Assembly (NCBI GenBank): GCA_025677815.1
Contig: JAIXMP010000008.1
Location: forward strand, 248,001 to 312,000
Direction: 5' to 3'
DNA length: 64,000 nucleotides
Source of the DNA: Phascolomyces articulosus
Lineage: Eukaryota > Mucoromycota > Mucoromycetes > Mucorales > Lichtheimiaceae
The notes below the pieces were generated by a model. That model was not told the origin of the DNA, ran no database searches, and was given only the letters and a program-made list of their open reading frames with translations. The position numbers were made by a program, and so were the translations under genes. The number at the start of each line of letters is the position of its first letter. Within the stretch, counting starts at the first letter, position 1. Shown here one piece after another: positions 45,831-57,995 of the stretch.

Positions 45831-47847
45831 ATGCCTACCTCTCTCCCTCCTCAGTTTCTTGAAGATTTGGAATCCTTCCCTACCCAAATCCAACATATTC
45901 AGAAAGCTTTCAGAACACAAAACTTTCAGCAACTTGTAGAATATGCATCCAAAACCATTAACTATATACATGAACAAAACCTGCTTGTTCTTGCATTGCT
46001 TGATATTCGCTCCTACGCGTATTCAATGAATCGACAATATAGTGAAGCGCACGCGGATGCACAGAAAATGACCCAACTTGCTCCTATGTCAGCGAGCGGG
46101 TACACAAGAGTTGGTCATTTACTTTTAAATTATGAACAACATATTGGTCCAATTGAACTCAACAATTACAGCCACAGTAATGCTCGTACAATGAGTTCAG
46201 GGCTGAATAATGCACAACCGATAGAGAAGGAGTCAACGAAAATGAATGAACATTCGGGAAAACAAAAAGAAAATGTTGTTACTGATGAAGGTTTCAGAAA
46301 AGAAACGGGCTCAGTAAATACTAATATATTCTCGGACGAGAAAAAAGCCCTTACACTCAATGGTAAAGTATAAGCTCACGCGCAATTTTTTTGTAATATT
46401 TTCTTTTATATTCCTACCGCTAACATATATTATGTATTTTACTATATTAGAAATGGATGATAAGCTAAATAGCCAGAGTGGCATCGAAGAAGCTATATTG
46501 AAGCTGTATGGGTTACAAGACACACTGACTCATCTCAACGTAAAAGTAGTTTCTAAAGAAAACCCTTCATTTACCATAGCTACCATTTTGACAGCCTGTA
46601 GTCATCTTCCCCATCTCACATTCCATTCGACGACCGAATCAGGATTATCCACCCATATTGGGGATTTTAACGCTGTGCTAGAACATAATTGCCTAGTGAA
46701 CTTGGAAATATGTTCAACACAAATATCATACCAAGAAATGAATCCTATTCTTGTAAAATGTCCACAGCTACAGTGTGTCTATCTTTATTCAGGACGTGAT
46801 ATTTCTATTGTCGAACTCTTGGTGCAAGGTATCTCATCAAATAGGTTGGAAATCACAAATACCAGCAAATATACAATGACAATGGAATATCTACTACAAA
46901 AAAAGAATAAAACAAAAGACGTTATGTGTAATAACGATCATCAAGAAAGAGGTCTTCGACATCTATATGTAGTCGCCGACACAAAAACACAGATTTCATT
47001 CTTAGACTTCTGCGACCTCATTGGATTTATGCAAACCAATAAAACCACCCTGGAAACCATTGCTATTGAAATACCAGATACACCGGAAACAAAAAAAATA
47101 CTTCAACTACTGTTCTCTCTACGACCCTTTCCCATCCATGACGATAACAAGTTTAGGAAGATTAAAAATTTGACCTATGATCATGAAGAGTGTCGGAAAT
47201 TGATAGAGAGTTTTATGTTGCATAGAATTCGTGATTCAACCACATTAAAGTCCCTGACGGTGGGAAAAATAGGTGATTTGAGCAAGCTGGTCGATACACT
47301 TGTGAATATATCACCCCTTGAACAATTGGAGATAAGAGGGAAGCCAGAAGGGTGTACCTCCAATACTATGGATCACTCTGCTCTGATTCGATTATTAAAG
47401 AACTATGCTGCATTTTCATCGTCGTCATCTTTGAAAACATTTACGCTTCAGCGTCATTATCAAGGCACAGATCAGATGCTTCATACACTAGCACAAATAA
47501 AAACACTCAACAGGGTCTCTTTTCAAGAATTACCCCATTTATCAACCAAAGGCATCACCAACTTTTTCGCTAAAATTGGAAATCAATTGACATATGTACA
47601 CTTGCTCAACATGCACTGTGTCGATGATCTCGTTTTAGCCGTTCTGGGGGTTCGTGGAAATAATCTAACTACCGTTGATTTGCAACATTTGGATAATATT
47701 ACGGATCAAGGAATAAGGACGTTCATGAGTGTAGTCACTTCAAAGTTGACCGTATTAAGAATACAGGACTGTTCCAAGATTACCAACGAAGATTGCATGT
47801 GCGACAGGAAAAAGCTAAATGAAGAATTTGTTTATCTCAAAGAATAA
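45831..47847 (+). CDS. TPR / leucine-rich-repeat protein without an F-box
   Basis: Paralog-like relative of the gene at 24592. Two exons (45831-46362, 46451-47847) join in phase to 642 aa. It starts at ATG 45831 after a T-rich leader. Residues about 10-100 are TPR-like (LEDLESFPTQIQHIQKAFRT, LALLDIRSYAYSMNRQYSEA, SASGYTRVGHLLLNYEQHIG). LRRs run from about 178 to the end (LTHLNVKVV, LEQLEIRGK, LTYVHLLNMHCVDDLVLAVL, LTTVDLQHLDNITDQGIRTF, LTVLRIQDCSKITNEDCM). Where the related gene has its F-box (LPYDLIYTII...), this one has a polar, Asn/Ser/Lys-rich linker (residues about 105-177) with no F-box. It may be a repurposed or dominant-negative adaptor (inference). Confidence 0.82.
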
Positions 47848-49533
47848 CTGGGATCGTCCATACGACACACACAATCATTTATTGTATTGCGATAACACAG
47901 CTTGTCGTTATTTTTATTGTAGAATAGCATATAATCTATTGAGTATGAAATATAAGCCTATCGCATTAAACTACGTCAGTGAAATAAGTTTCCTGCTGCC
48001 AATAGTATAGTCACTGCATGAAGGAGTAGGTTTGTTCTGACAATAAATTAAAACGTTATTTTATAATATTTCGATTTTCCCACGCTAAGAAATGTTGAAA
48101 TGCGGGGGTGATGGAATATTAGTAGTGTTATTCGAACAATGTGGCTTATATGAAGTGGTTACTACTACTTCTATTAGATAATGCAACTTGATTGAAAAAG
48201 AAACACCCATTCACGCAAGAGAAAATGTACATAAAATATATTCAATAATGCACGATGACCACAACAACATAAAGTTGTATGTTTGTGTGTGTAAAAGTTG
48301 TGAAAATTCAAATACTGACATCATGCACAGTAATTTTTATATAAATATTTATTTTTACAGAATCTTACACTAACGACAAAATAAAGAACTTTTTTTTTTT
48401 TACCTGGGGAACCACGGTATTTTATAGTGAATATTTAACGATTTTCCTCATTTTCTTTCGTTACTCATCCTTTTATTTGATCCTAATACTTAAACGAATA
48501 TTATTTAATCAATAGATATCGTCAATAAAAGATTGGCGCTTTTTTAAAAATTGTATGGATTTGAAACTAGAAAATAGCGTCATCGTTTCATTGGCTTAAA
48601 AATAATAGTCCAATCTATCCATCGCTTTTATCCGCATAACTTTTTGATTTGTCGTACTTGGCACACAAATTCCATTGAAAGAGATGAATATTTGTTGTCA
48701 ACAGTCAAATAAAGAGTCAAAAATTGAAAAGAATGCGATAGATGGATTTACCTGTGACAAATAATCACTGTTTTGTTTGTACAACGTAACCGCCATGTGA
48801 TAAAATAATAGAGAGGTGGGAGAAGGGGAAAAGGGAAAAGGGAAAACTAGTTACCGATGAGTTTTTTAGTAATATATATAAACCCATCTACTAAAAGGTA
48901 TTACCTCATTACTAGGAAATTATTATTATATCATCTGAAAGTCAACCAACAAGAAGTAAATTGTTCAATACAAAATCAGAGATGTCAAAAAGTAAATCGA
49001 CTTACTTCCCTCTTTTAGATAGTTTGACGAGAAATAAAAAGATAATGGGAAAACAACCCTCTTTTTTTTTTCTGTTATTCATGCGTACAAGAAAAAGAAA
49101 CACAAACCATCTAAAAACGATCATCACATTACCAAATACTAAAAATTAGATAAAGAAAAAAAACTCCGTTTTTTTGATACACACCATTTTTTAAGTGGCA
49201 GGGGAAATCACCCGAGTCGAAACAACTTCAACCCTGTTCATCCTATTTTCCTGATTGGGTAAAACAAGACCTTATCTTATCAAAAAATTGGGAACAAAAA
49301 AGTCACTCCACAAAGGAGACGCCCTTTATAATAATAAAATGCTATGATGGATTGACCAGATTTTTTTTTTCATTACGAAGACGAAAAAAGAGGACGTTCC
49401 AAAAAAACCGCGACCTTATTTTTTTCACACCTCTTTTTTTTTCTCTTCTTTTTTTTTTCTTTTCAACTTTCAACCCCACATTATCTTTCTAACTACACAC
49501 CTCTTTTTTGTTTTTTTAAAAAAACATATAATC
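47848..49533. other. Spacer
   Basis: About 1.7 kb without a recognisable gene. AT-rich in the first kilobase; the last 150 bp before the adenylate kinase start are rich in T and C tracts (49370-49520), as in other promoters here. Confidence 0.5.
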
Positions 49534-50028
49534 ATGTTCCTGACTCGACGACACATTTTTAGCGCTGTGCGCAAAGCTACTACAACAACTATGACTCATT
49601 TAAACCCATGCCAAAAAGCACTTTTTCATGATTGTCCTGTCAATGAGTTACAACCTTTAAGACTTTTACTTCTTGGTAGTCCTGTATGTCTCTCTCTCTC
49701 TCTCTCTTTTCTTTTATATGAGAGTTAAAAAAATAATAACAGTAAACAACAAAAAGCTGAACTCCAAGTCATTTTTTCTTTTTTTCATTGGAATTTTTTT
49801 TTTTAGGGTTCTGGAAAAGGGACTCAATCCAATCGTTTACAGAAAAATTTTGGAGTTGCGCACTTGTCAAGCGGCGATTTATTAAGAAGAAACATCAATC
49901 AAAAGACAACGGCTGGATTAAGAGCAAGTGATTATATGGCTAAAGGTCAATTAGTACCCGATGAATTAATGTTGTCTTTAATTGATGATGAATTAACTTT
50001 GATGGGAAATCCTGTAAGTTATCCTTTT

Positions 50029-50063
<35 letters not shown>

Positions 50064-50965
50064 AGGCAGGGGATAGATAGAAGAAAGAACAAGAAGAAGG
50101 AATATGGAAAAAAACATGGAAAAAGAAGGAAATAACAAGAAGTGATAAGAAAAACAACCTTTTTTTTAACCTTTTACTCATATTTTTTTTCCGATGGGTT
50201 CGTTATTATTTCAACGTAATTAGAATTGGTTATTGGATGGTTTTCCACGAACTATTTTACAAGCAAAAGCATTGGATTCACGACTACAAAAGCTTACACA
50301 ACCATTAAACCTTGTGATCAATCTAGAGGTACCAGAAGACGTGATTTTGGAACGTATTATGGGTAAATAATAATTCTTTTTTTTTTTTTTTTTTTACTTT
50401 TTCTCATGTGGGAAATGCAAACAATAACAATTTTAAAAAAACTCACCTTTTTTTCTTTTTATCATCCATGCATGGGGAATGTTTCCTTATAGATCGATGG
50501 GTTCACATTCCTTCAGGACGTGTTTATAATTTATCATATAATCCACCCAGAGTACCTAATACGGATGATGTCACAGGTGAACCTTTATCCAAGCGACCTG
50601 ATGATAATCCAGAAGTGTTCCGTGTACGTATGCAACAATACAAGGATATGTGCGCACCTATTCTTGATCATTATAGTTCTATTGCTGTCACTTTAAGAGG
50701 CAATACCAGTGATGAAATTTATCCACAAATTGAGCGCGAAATTGTCAATCGACTTGGTTTATTACCTGGTGTTCTTTCTGTACCTTCTACTACGTCGATG
50801 GCAGCAGCCGCGGTGTCTCGTCATAAGAGAGAACAACAACAAAGACAAACTACTTTGGGTGAAAAACAACATCATCAACGAAAACGTCAAGAAAAAAGAA
50901 GTCCATTGAATGCTGCTACCATGAGTGATAATCATACAGAATCAGCAGCAGCAGGTGGCCCTTAA
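49534..50965 (+). CDS. Adenylate kinase, AK3-like (GTP:AMP phosphotransferase type)
   Basis: Nucleoside monophosphate kinase, probably mitochondrial. Four exons (49534-49683, 49807-50013, 50224-50362, 50493-50965) give 322 aa in phase. An N-terminal extension (MFLTRRHIFSAVRKATTTTM) has the basic/hydroxylated look of a mitochondrial presequence. The P-loop LLLLGSPGSGKGTQ is split by intron 1. Then come SSGDLLRRNI, NWLLDGFPRTILQAKAL, a LID start RWVHIPSGRVYNLSYNPPRV (long-form kinase, no zinc cysteines) and GEPLSKRPDDNPEVFRVRM. After the catalytic core (ends about residue 240) is a 70-80 residue Gln/Arg/Ala-rich disordered tail not seen in ordinary AK3 enzymes. Compartment is inferred from the presequence. 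Confidence 0.92.
50033..50061. repeat. (GT)n tract inside an intron
   Basis: About 14 GT units (TGTG...) within intron 2 of the adenylate kinase gene, a few bases past the donor site. Confidence 0.88.
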
Positions 50966-51689
50966 GTTGACGAGTAGTTAGTTATTATGTTGCTATGTAC
51001 AAAAAAATTATATATATATATACCTAAAAATTACCCCACCTCCTTTTTTTATTCACCACTACCACATTTTCACACTCTCACACACCTTTCTCACTATTAT
51101 ATAATCATCCTTACTTATCCTCTATTGTTCTTCGTTCCTTTATACATATTCTATTTCTCTTTTTCAACCATCTTCCTTCAAAAATAAACTCTTTGTGCAT
51201 ATATGCTTTTTTTTTTAAAAAAAAAGATAAAACCGATTTATTGGTATGACAACCATCTAAAACACTAATAGGAAATAGTTTATATACTTAGAGTGCATTG
51301 ATGAAAAGGGGAAAGAATATATAACACGGGCCACATTCATTTTACATATGGAAGCAATAGAGTATTTATTCCGTATGTATTTGGCTATCTATCGGAGTAT
51401 GTAACTCTTTTGCATAAAAAATTACAATTCGGCAAGTTTTTTTTTTTTTGATTTTGCTTCTTACAATCCAGTTTCTATCTATTTATCCCCCATCTTTATA
51501 TATTTTCTATAATATTTATACTTATCTATTTATACATTAGTAAAAGAAATACCCCCATCATCATCATTATTATCATCATCATCTATAAAAAGGAGATACA
51601 TTATTCGATTTTGCTTTACTTTCTTCCTTCTTTCTTTCTCATTTCCTTATAAATATCCCATTAATATTCATCATTCTTCTTCTAAACAA
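50966..51689. other. Spacer between adenylate kinase and PAP2 genes
   Basis: AT- and pyrimidine-rich, with ATC repeats near 51558-51580. No gene seen; presumably a terminator region then the PAP2 promoter. Confidence 0.55.
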
Positions 51690-53320
51690 ATGCTTTCATT
51701 CAAGTGGAAAAATCCACATACTCGACGTCTTGTTTTTTCATATGGAAAAGACTGGCTTTTGGTCTTTATTATGACCATTGTGTTTTTCATGGTTGACTTG
51801 ATTCCTCCATTCCATCGGGAATTCTCATTGCAGGACACTACCATTATGTATACTTATACAGAAAATGAAACTGTTCCTCCTTGGTCTCTTGCGGTAAAAC
51901 GTCGATTATACTGTCATTGTTACCGATAGACTAAAAACTCATATATATATATCTATTACTCTTTAGTTAATTTGTCTTGTTGCTCCCATGGCCGTCATTG
52001 GACTCATTTCACTTTGTTTCCAAAGAAGCATTCATGATTTTCATAGCGGCGTGTTAGGTAAAAAAAGTTGATGTGTAACAATAACAAACAAAAAAATCGT
52101 AATTAAAATTTTTTGGTTTTTTTTAAGGTTTATGTCTTGCATTATCCATGACCATCATGCTTACGGATATTATTAAGGTAAAAGGGATACCCACTTTTCT
52201 CTCTTTCTCTCCCTTGGCGATAAAATAACAATAACAAATATGTAATCGTTGATAAAATATTTATATGTGTAGATCACAAGTGGGCGTCCTCGACCTGATT
52301 TCATTTCCCGTTGTCAACCGCCCGCAGGTTCTGTAGATCCACCTTTAGGTATATCCAACGTTAGCATTTGTACAACTCCTATTGATTCCCATATTATGGT
52401 CGATGGTTATAAAAGTTTTCCAAGTGGTCATTCTTCATGTAATAATACGATCTCTCTTTTTTTTATTATTATTCTATGATCTATTTACTGTTTCCATGAT
52501 TGATTTAGCTTCATTGCTGATGCGGATAATTTTTTTTAGTTTCCTTTGCTGGTTTAGGATATACTGCTTTTTATCTTGGTGGTAAAATGCACATGTTTGA
52601 TGAACGTGGGGTAAATCATCCATATCATTTATATATATATATGTGATAGATCAGTTTTTTCTATTTATCTTTGGGCTTGGCAATATCAAAACAGATTTTG
52701 TCTCAAAAGAAAAAAAAAAGTGATCGTACTAAAAAAAAATTAATGGTGATGGCGCATATCTTATAGCATACCTATAAATGTTTTACGTTTGCATTTCCAA
52801 GCCTTGGTGCTATATTAGTGGCTATTTCACGTACATGTGATTATCGTCACCATTGGCAAGATGTTTTTATTGGCTCTTTATTAGGTACGTATATATATAT
52901 ATTGAATATCTGTAGACCACGATGAAGAAAGAGGGAAAACGGAACAAGTTTCTTTTTTTTGGGCGTTTCTATGTGTATGTATGTATGTGTGTATATAAGG
53001 ATATGGATGAAGAATAACATATATATATAACAGGTGCCAGTATTGCCTATTTTGCATACCGACAATATTACCCATCACTGATTCATGTACAATGTGATGC
53101 ACCTTATGCAATGCGAAGTCTTGCTGGATCACCTGACCTGGAGGACGGTGGTCGTGATGATGATGGGAATAGTATGGGAAGTAATAATTCATTAGGTGTT
53201 CGAATTCCACAACATGAACCTTATAGTGATTATCATCTACAACAACAACAACGTAACAAATCACCTAGTCCACCACCTATCACATTTGCTAATGGAAGTG
53301 CCAGAGAAGATAGATACTAG
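51690..53320 (+). CDS. PAP2-family lipid phosphatase (diacylglycerol pyrophosphate/phosphatidate phosphatase type)
   Basis: Integral-membrane phosphatase acting on phosphatidate or diacylglycerol pyrophosphate, DPP1/LPP1-like. Seven exons (51690-51893, 51967-52057, 52128-52177, 52273-52438, 52540-52610, 52767-52884, 53034-53320) give 328 aa in phase. All three PAP2 catalytic motifs are present: K115...RPRP (KITSGRPRPDF), P165-S-G-H (KSFPSGHSS) and SR-x5-H-x3-D (S215 to D226, SRTCDYRHHWQD). Several hydrophobic helices are visible (WLLVFIMTIVFFMVDLIPPF, ALICLVAPMAVIGLISLCF, LCLALSMTIML, FPSLGAILVAIS, GASIAYFAYRQYY). The C-terminal 80 residues are hydrophilic and Asp/Gln/Pro-rich. Located in the ER/vacuolar membrane in relatives. 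Confidence 0.93.
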
Positions 53321-53578
53321 ATATACTTTTTTTTTACGCATTATAATTGTTCTGTCTTGTTTTGTATTATATGCTATATTTTATATAGAGTAAGAGTAAT
53401 TTGAATTGGATATATATATCTTTGTTGTTGTGATTATTTTTAATATATACAGCTACGTATAAAGGACGAGATATATTTTTTTTATGATGCGAGGGTATTC
53501 TTGTTATGAAATATTATGATCGTTTTTATATACAGCAATAGATGTTGATTAGCAAATAGAAAAACATGGAGGAAGGAT
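53321..53578. other. Convergent spacer
   Basis: Short AT-rich spacer between the 3' ends of the PAP2 (+) and HOP2 (-) genes. No feature beyond likely polyadenylation signals. Confidence 0.6.
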
Positions 53579-54977
53579 TCAAGTACTTTTTGCAAGAACA
53601 ATTGAAAGTAAATCCTGTTCATATGGAATAGGATCATCTTCGATACCAAGTTCTTCCTATAATAAAGAAGATTATTTATAAATAATTTTGTTTATCATTT
53701 CAATTAATTAATTTTCATATATCACTAGCCTTGATTTCATATGGCTTTCCAGGTATATGTTCAGCAATCGCATTATATATTTCTTTACCCTAAAACAAAA
53801 GTAAAAAAAAAAGAAGACAGTATTTAAGGTCAATCCAACTTTGGACACATATGATCTAGAATGATATGGTACAAAAGATAATAATGATAGACTTACAGTT
53901 TTACGTCGAGTTCGCCATGCCTTTCTCATTTGATCATAATTTGCATTGATTTTTGTTTTTTCATCATCTGATAATAAGACAGCATCTGTTTTTAATATAT
54001 CGATGCGTGCTTGAAGAGTCGAATTCTAATAGAATGTATATAGATGTATTAGTAACCATCATTTTATAATGTTTTCAAAAATGATTATCTCAATAATTAC
54101 TTTCTCAAGCAATTGAGGCACCCACATCTTGGCATCCTCTAACTGTGGTTCTTGTCTCATCAATTTCAATTCCTTTTCCATCCACTTCATTTCCTCATGC
54201 AATGTTTTTTCTTGTTGTGATAATTCTTCCAATTGTTTATCCAATGCATTGAATTCCTCTTGACTCAGTCCATTTTCTTTATCCTATAAATATAAATATA
54301 TATGAAGGAGAGATCGATTCATTTAACAAAAAAAAAAAAATCGTCCCCGCCACCGTCCGTCAAGATTGCGTAACCATCCAACCCAATTCATTGATAAGAA
54401 AAGAAGAATTATTATGATTTCTATTTAACACGTGCTAATCTCCCACAAGTACCACCCCTTTTTTCATATACACTATTTTTTCATGCATGAACTTTCTTTT
54501 TTTTTTTACCTGTTTGACAGAGTAAATATTGGTTTTTCCATATGTTTTGGAATAAATCATATCTTGACTTGTCAATCGATCCAATACCTTGACCACATTG
54601 GCTTTTGGATATTTTCCTTGTAAATTGTTAAAAATATCGGCTAGCATATATACCATAGATCATGGACCCCATTTCAGTTTTTTTTTAGGTCATTTTGACA
54701 ATGCCACGGTCAAACAATTTTTTTTTCGCACAGTAAACCGCGTTTTGTAACACATGTATCGTTTTCCACGCACGCACACGTACTTCTTTTTCCTCTTTCC
54801 CTTCGCCTATAATTCATTAATTATTTTACATACTTGCGTTATAGGGTCGATTGACGTTACGCAAATAATCAAGAATATCCTCTAATACATAATAATTATA
54901 TATTATATTTAAAACCATCGACAAACAATAATGACTTATCACATACCTTCAGCGTTATTTGCCTTTTTCTTAACCAT
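53579..54977 (-). CDS. HOP2: Hop2 homolog (meiotic recombination, TBPIP family)
   Basis: Hop2 works with Mnd1 to stimulate Dmc1/Rad51 strand exchange in meiosis. Seven minus-strand exons: 54977-54947, 54881-54834, 54640-54510, 54283-54101, 54025-53897, 53789-53730, 53656-53579; in phase, 219 aa, the normal size. The N-terminal winged helix reads EDILDYLRNVNRPYNATDIF then NNLQGKYPKANVVKVLDRLT and YGKTNIYSVKQ; a leucine-zipper-type coiled coil follows (EEFNALDKQLEELSQQEKTL, EEMKWMEKELKLM), then the C-terminal YDQMRKAWRTRRKT and EELGIEDDP. The last intron keeps frame only with a GC donor (AAG|GCTAGT). Only 264 bp separate its start from the hydrolase-phosphatase gene on the other strand, so a shared promoter is likely. 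Presence of HOP2 fits a sexual fungus. Confidence 0.93.
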
Positions 54978-55241
54978 ATGAAAAAAAAAGAGTTGGTTTA
55001 AAAAAAGAGAGAGAAACACAAAGCACAACTCCGCACACCTTTTTTTCGTTTCTTTTTTGGACAACCAACTTTCTGGTGAGTCTCTCTTCAACCAAAAAAA
55101 AACCCTTAACTCCTCCCTTCTCTTCCTCCACTCTTTTTAAATAAACAACAACAGACACCCTATTTTTTTTTATTAACAACAAAAAAACACCCCCAACCCA
55201 ATTCCATTTTTCCATAGTTTGTCCATTTTATAACAACGTAA
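54978..55241. promoter_or_regulatory. Short divergent promoter of HOP2 and the hydrolase-phosphatase gene
   Basis: 264 bp separate the two start codons and must contain both promoters. It is rich in A/T runs (54980-54989, 55162-55170) and CAAC/CCAAC-type strings. No TATA box or known operator could be assigned. Confidence 0.5.
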
Positions 55242-57995
55242 ATGAACTCGCCTATCAAGGCGACTATTACTGGTAGAACAGTCGCTATAGCAGTGTCTCT
55301 CGCGACAGTAGCGGGTGCCATTTATTTATATCAAGATCCACGCCATTGTCGACGACGTTTCTTATCACGACTTTGGTTTATTTTATGTAAACGCGATCTT
55401 GCAGAAGCGAAATTAGAACGTCAATTAATCAAAGAACGCAAGTATTTATTTCTTTTTCCCTCTCTCTCTCTCTATTTTTTTTAATGGACAGAAAAAAAAC
55501 TCTCTCTTGGAGTTTGATATTATAAAAGATACATTATGCTAAATTTATATTATGTAAAATATATATAGCGGAACCGGATATAATTACAAATCATACACAA
55601 TACGTAGAAATCAATGGTCATCGACTTCGTATTGTTCATATCATTCATGAATTAGGGAGTCGAGTACCATTAATTGTTTTCATTCATGGATTGGGTGGTC
55701 AGGTATGGAAGTAGTTGTAGTAGAAGAGGTTAAGAAAATCTTGGGCTCGTTTTATTTTGAAAGGGAATACGAAAACGTGTATGGATCGATGATCAAAATT
55801 TTTTCAAAAGGGAATTTTTATATTTATTTGGGTCTAAACAATAAAGACAACAATCGTTTTTGCGTTTATTTTAACTTATTTTATGCAATTCTATTTTTCA
55901 TTTTAGGTGTCTCAATGGCAAAATCAAATCGAATACTTTTCACAGACCGCGCACGTGCTTGCCATCGACTTGCTTGGGTGTGGCAAAAGTGAATTAAGTT
56001 ATGAGTAAAGTATCCCCTCCCCCCTACTTCTTCTTGATCTAACTCTTTTTAATTTAAATGGACTTTTCACTATTTCTGTATATATATATATATATATACC
56101 TATGTATATTCTGTTTATAACAAGTAATTAAGCTTTCCATTTTAATTCATTATTCATTAGTTGGGAATCCTATACAACGGATAGTTTATCAAAAGACGTG
56201 ATAAGTCTTCTGACAGAACGGTATCAATCTTCAGCAACTGTGATTATTGCACATGCTTACGGATGTTCCATTGCAAGTAATGTGGCTGCTTCACCAAAGG
56301 TTCAACCCATCCTTCGAGGGCTTGTCTTAATATCACCTAAAGCAAGAATCGAAGAGCAACAAGTAAAAAGCAAACGTACATTACGATGGATACCGGATTG
56401 GATGTTTGAAATGGCACGGACAGCGGATCGGAAAGGCGGACTTCATTCAAAAAGTGTAGAACGGTTTTTGGGGTATGATGTAGAAGATCGACTACGTAGA
56501 GAGTAAGGTTTTTTTTTTTTTGTAACCCATTTTTTGTGGAGTAAAATTGTGGGGACTGACATATGTGGATTACTGCTTTTGGATGTGTTTCCGTAATAAC
56601 AATATACACTTTGTTCTTGTTTTAGTCAGCTCCGATGGAGTTTATTGAATCGTCCTTCTGCTTATAAACGATTTGTCTATGGTGCTAGTTTTCCAACACG
56701 TCAGACCTATCGTGCCATTGGTACAGGTGTATTACTTATCAGTGGAAGTGAGGTAAAAAAAAAAAAAACAATATTCTACCACATGGCAAATATATATATA
56801 TATTATGGAAGTCTATGGATTACTCATAGAAATACATAATCTATGATAAACAACTAATTATCCCTTCTGTTTTTTGACGTATACGTGATGGAATTTTTTT
56901 TAGGATAAGGTTACGCCTCCTAACGATGTGAACGTGATTCGCAATTTTCTTTTGGGGCTGGACCCACAAGAGACGAATTGGGATAGTATCCCTCACGCGG
57001 ATAGCATACGGGTACCTGAACCCTACATTATACCCGATGTGGGTCATATGCCAATGGTGGTTCATCCAGAATTAGTCAATCCTGTTGTTTCTGACTTTTT
57101 AATCAAGAATTGTGGCCTTCATACATTAAGTGGTGCATGGCAAGCACAACATCGTACAAAAGGTGAAAATAAATGGGATTTAAAAAATTATGAAAAGGTA
57201 AATATATCATGTCCTACATACCCCTAATATATTTATATATATTGTCTTATCTTTCAAAGTGATAGGATGACTGATAATTCCTTACAATGAATTTTAGTGG
57301 ATGCGTACAAGTCCTATTACAGAGGGACCAATTGGACCTTCTTTATTTCGAGCAATGAAAGTAATGCGTCAAACCGATACGAATCATAGTCCATCTGGAT
57401 TCTTGGCAAAATACCCAGAAATTGGTTTTATCATTGATATTTCCAATGATACACCTCCTTATCGTTCAAGTGATTTTGAAGATTCTCGTGTTGAATACAT
57501 TAAATTACGTACTGTATCGAAAATACCACCAGAAAAAGATGATGTCGCTAAATTCATTGAAATTGCTTCTGAATGTTGGGAACGTCGACCGACGGCACAA
57601 ATTGCTGTTCATTGTCATTATGGGTAAAGTATATAGAATGATTTTTACATGATTCACCAGGAGAATGGATATTTCAAATATGTAATATTGCATTCACCAT
57701 ATTTGTTTTGCTTCTAACTGAAATTCATGAATATATATATATATATATATAGATTCAATCGGACTGGATTTTTCATTTGTTGCTATATGATTGAAAAATT
57801 AGGTGTTTCTGTACCTGATGCACTTCGTTATTTTGGAGATGCACGTCCACCAGGAATCCGGTAAATATTTCTTTTTTTTTTTGTTTTGATATGATGATGA
57901 TATACTAACAAATACTTCTCGATCTATTTAGACATTCTCATTTTGTAGATGAGCTTTATCTTCGTTATGTTTTACCACATCAACGTGGATCGTAG
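55242..57995 (+). CDS. Fusion of a nucleophile-less alpha/beta-hydrolase domain and a CX5R phosphatase
   Basis: Nine exons: 55242-55437, 55569-55702, 55907-56004, 56161-56502, 56626-56752, 56904-57197, 57298-57623, 57753-57860, 57932-57995; in phase, 562 aa. Residues about 13-30 are a hydrophobic anchor (AIAVSLATVAGAIYLY). An alpha/beta-hydrolase domain follows: oxyanion loop VFIHGLGGQ, LAIDLLGCGKS, then VIIAHAYGCSIAS where the usual G-x-S-x-G serine is Ala175; the acid (Asp300, SGSEDKVTPP) and His347 (DVGHMP) remain. From about 400 a dual-specificity-type phosphatase follows with an intact HCHYGFNRTGF loop (C503, R509), closest by eye to RNA-triphosphatase-like cysteine phosphatases. Intron 1 needs a GC donor (GAAC|GCAAGT) for the frame to continue. 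Substrate and location are unknown; membrane attachment is inferred from the first hydrophobic segment. Confidence 0.85.
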
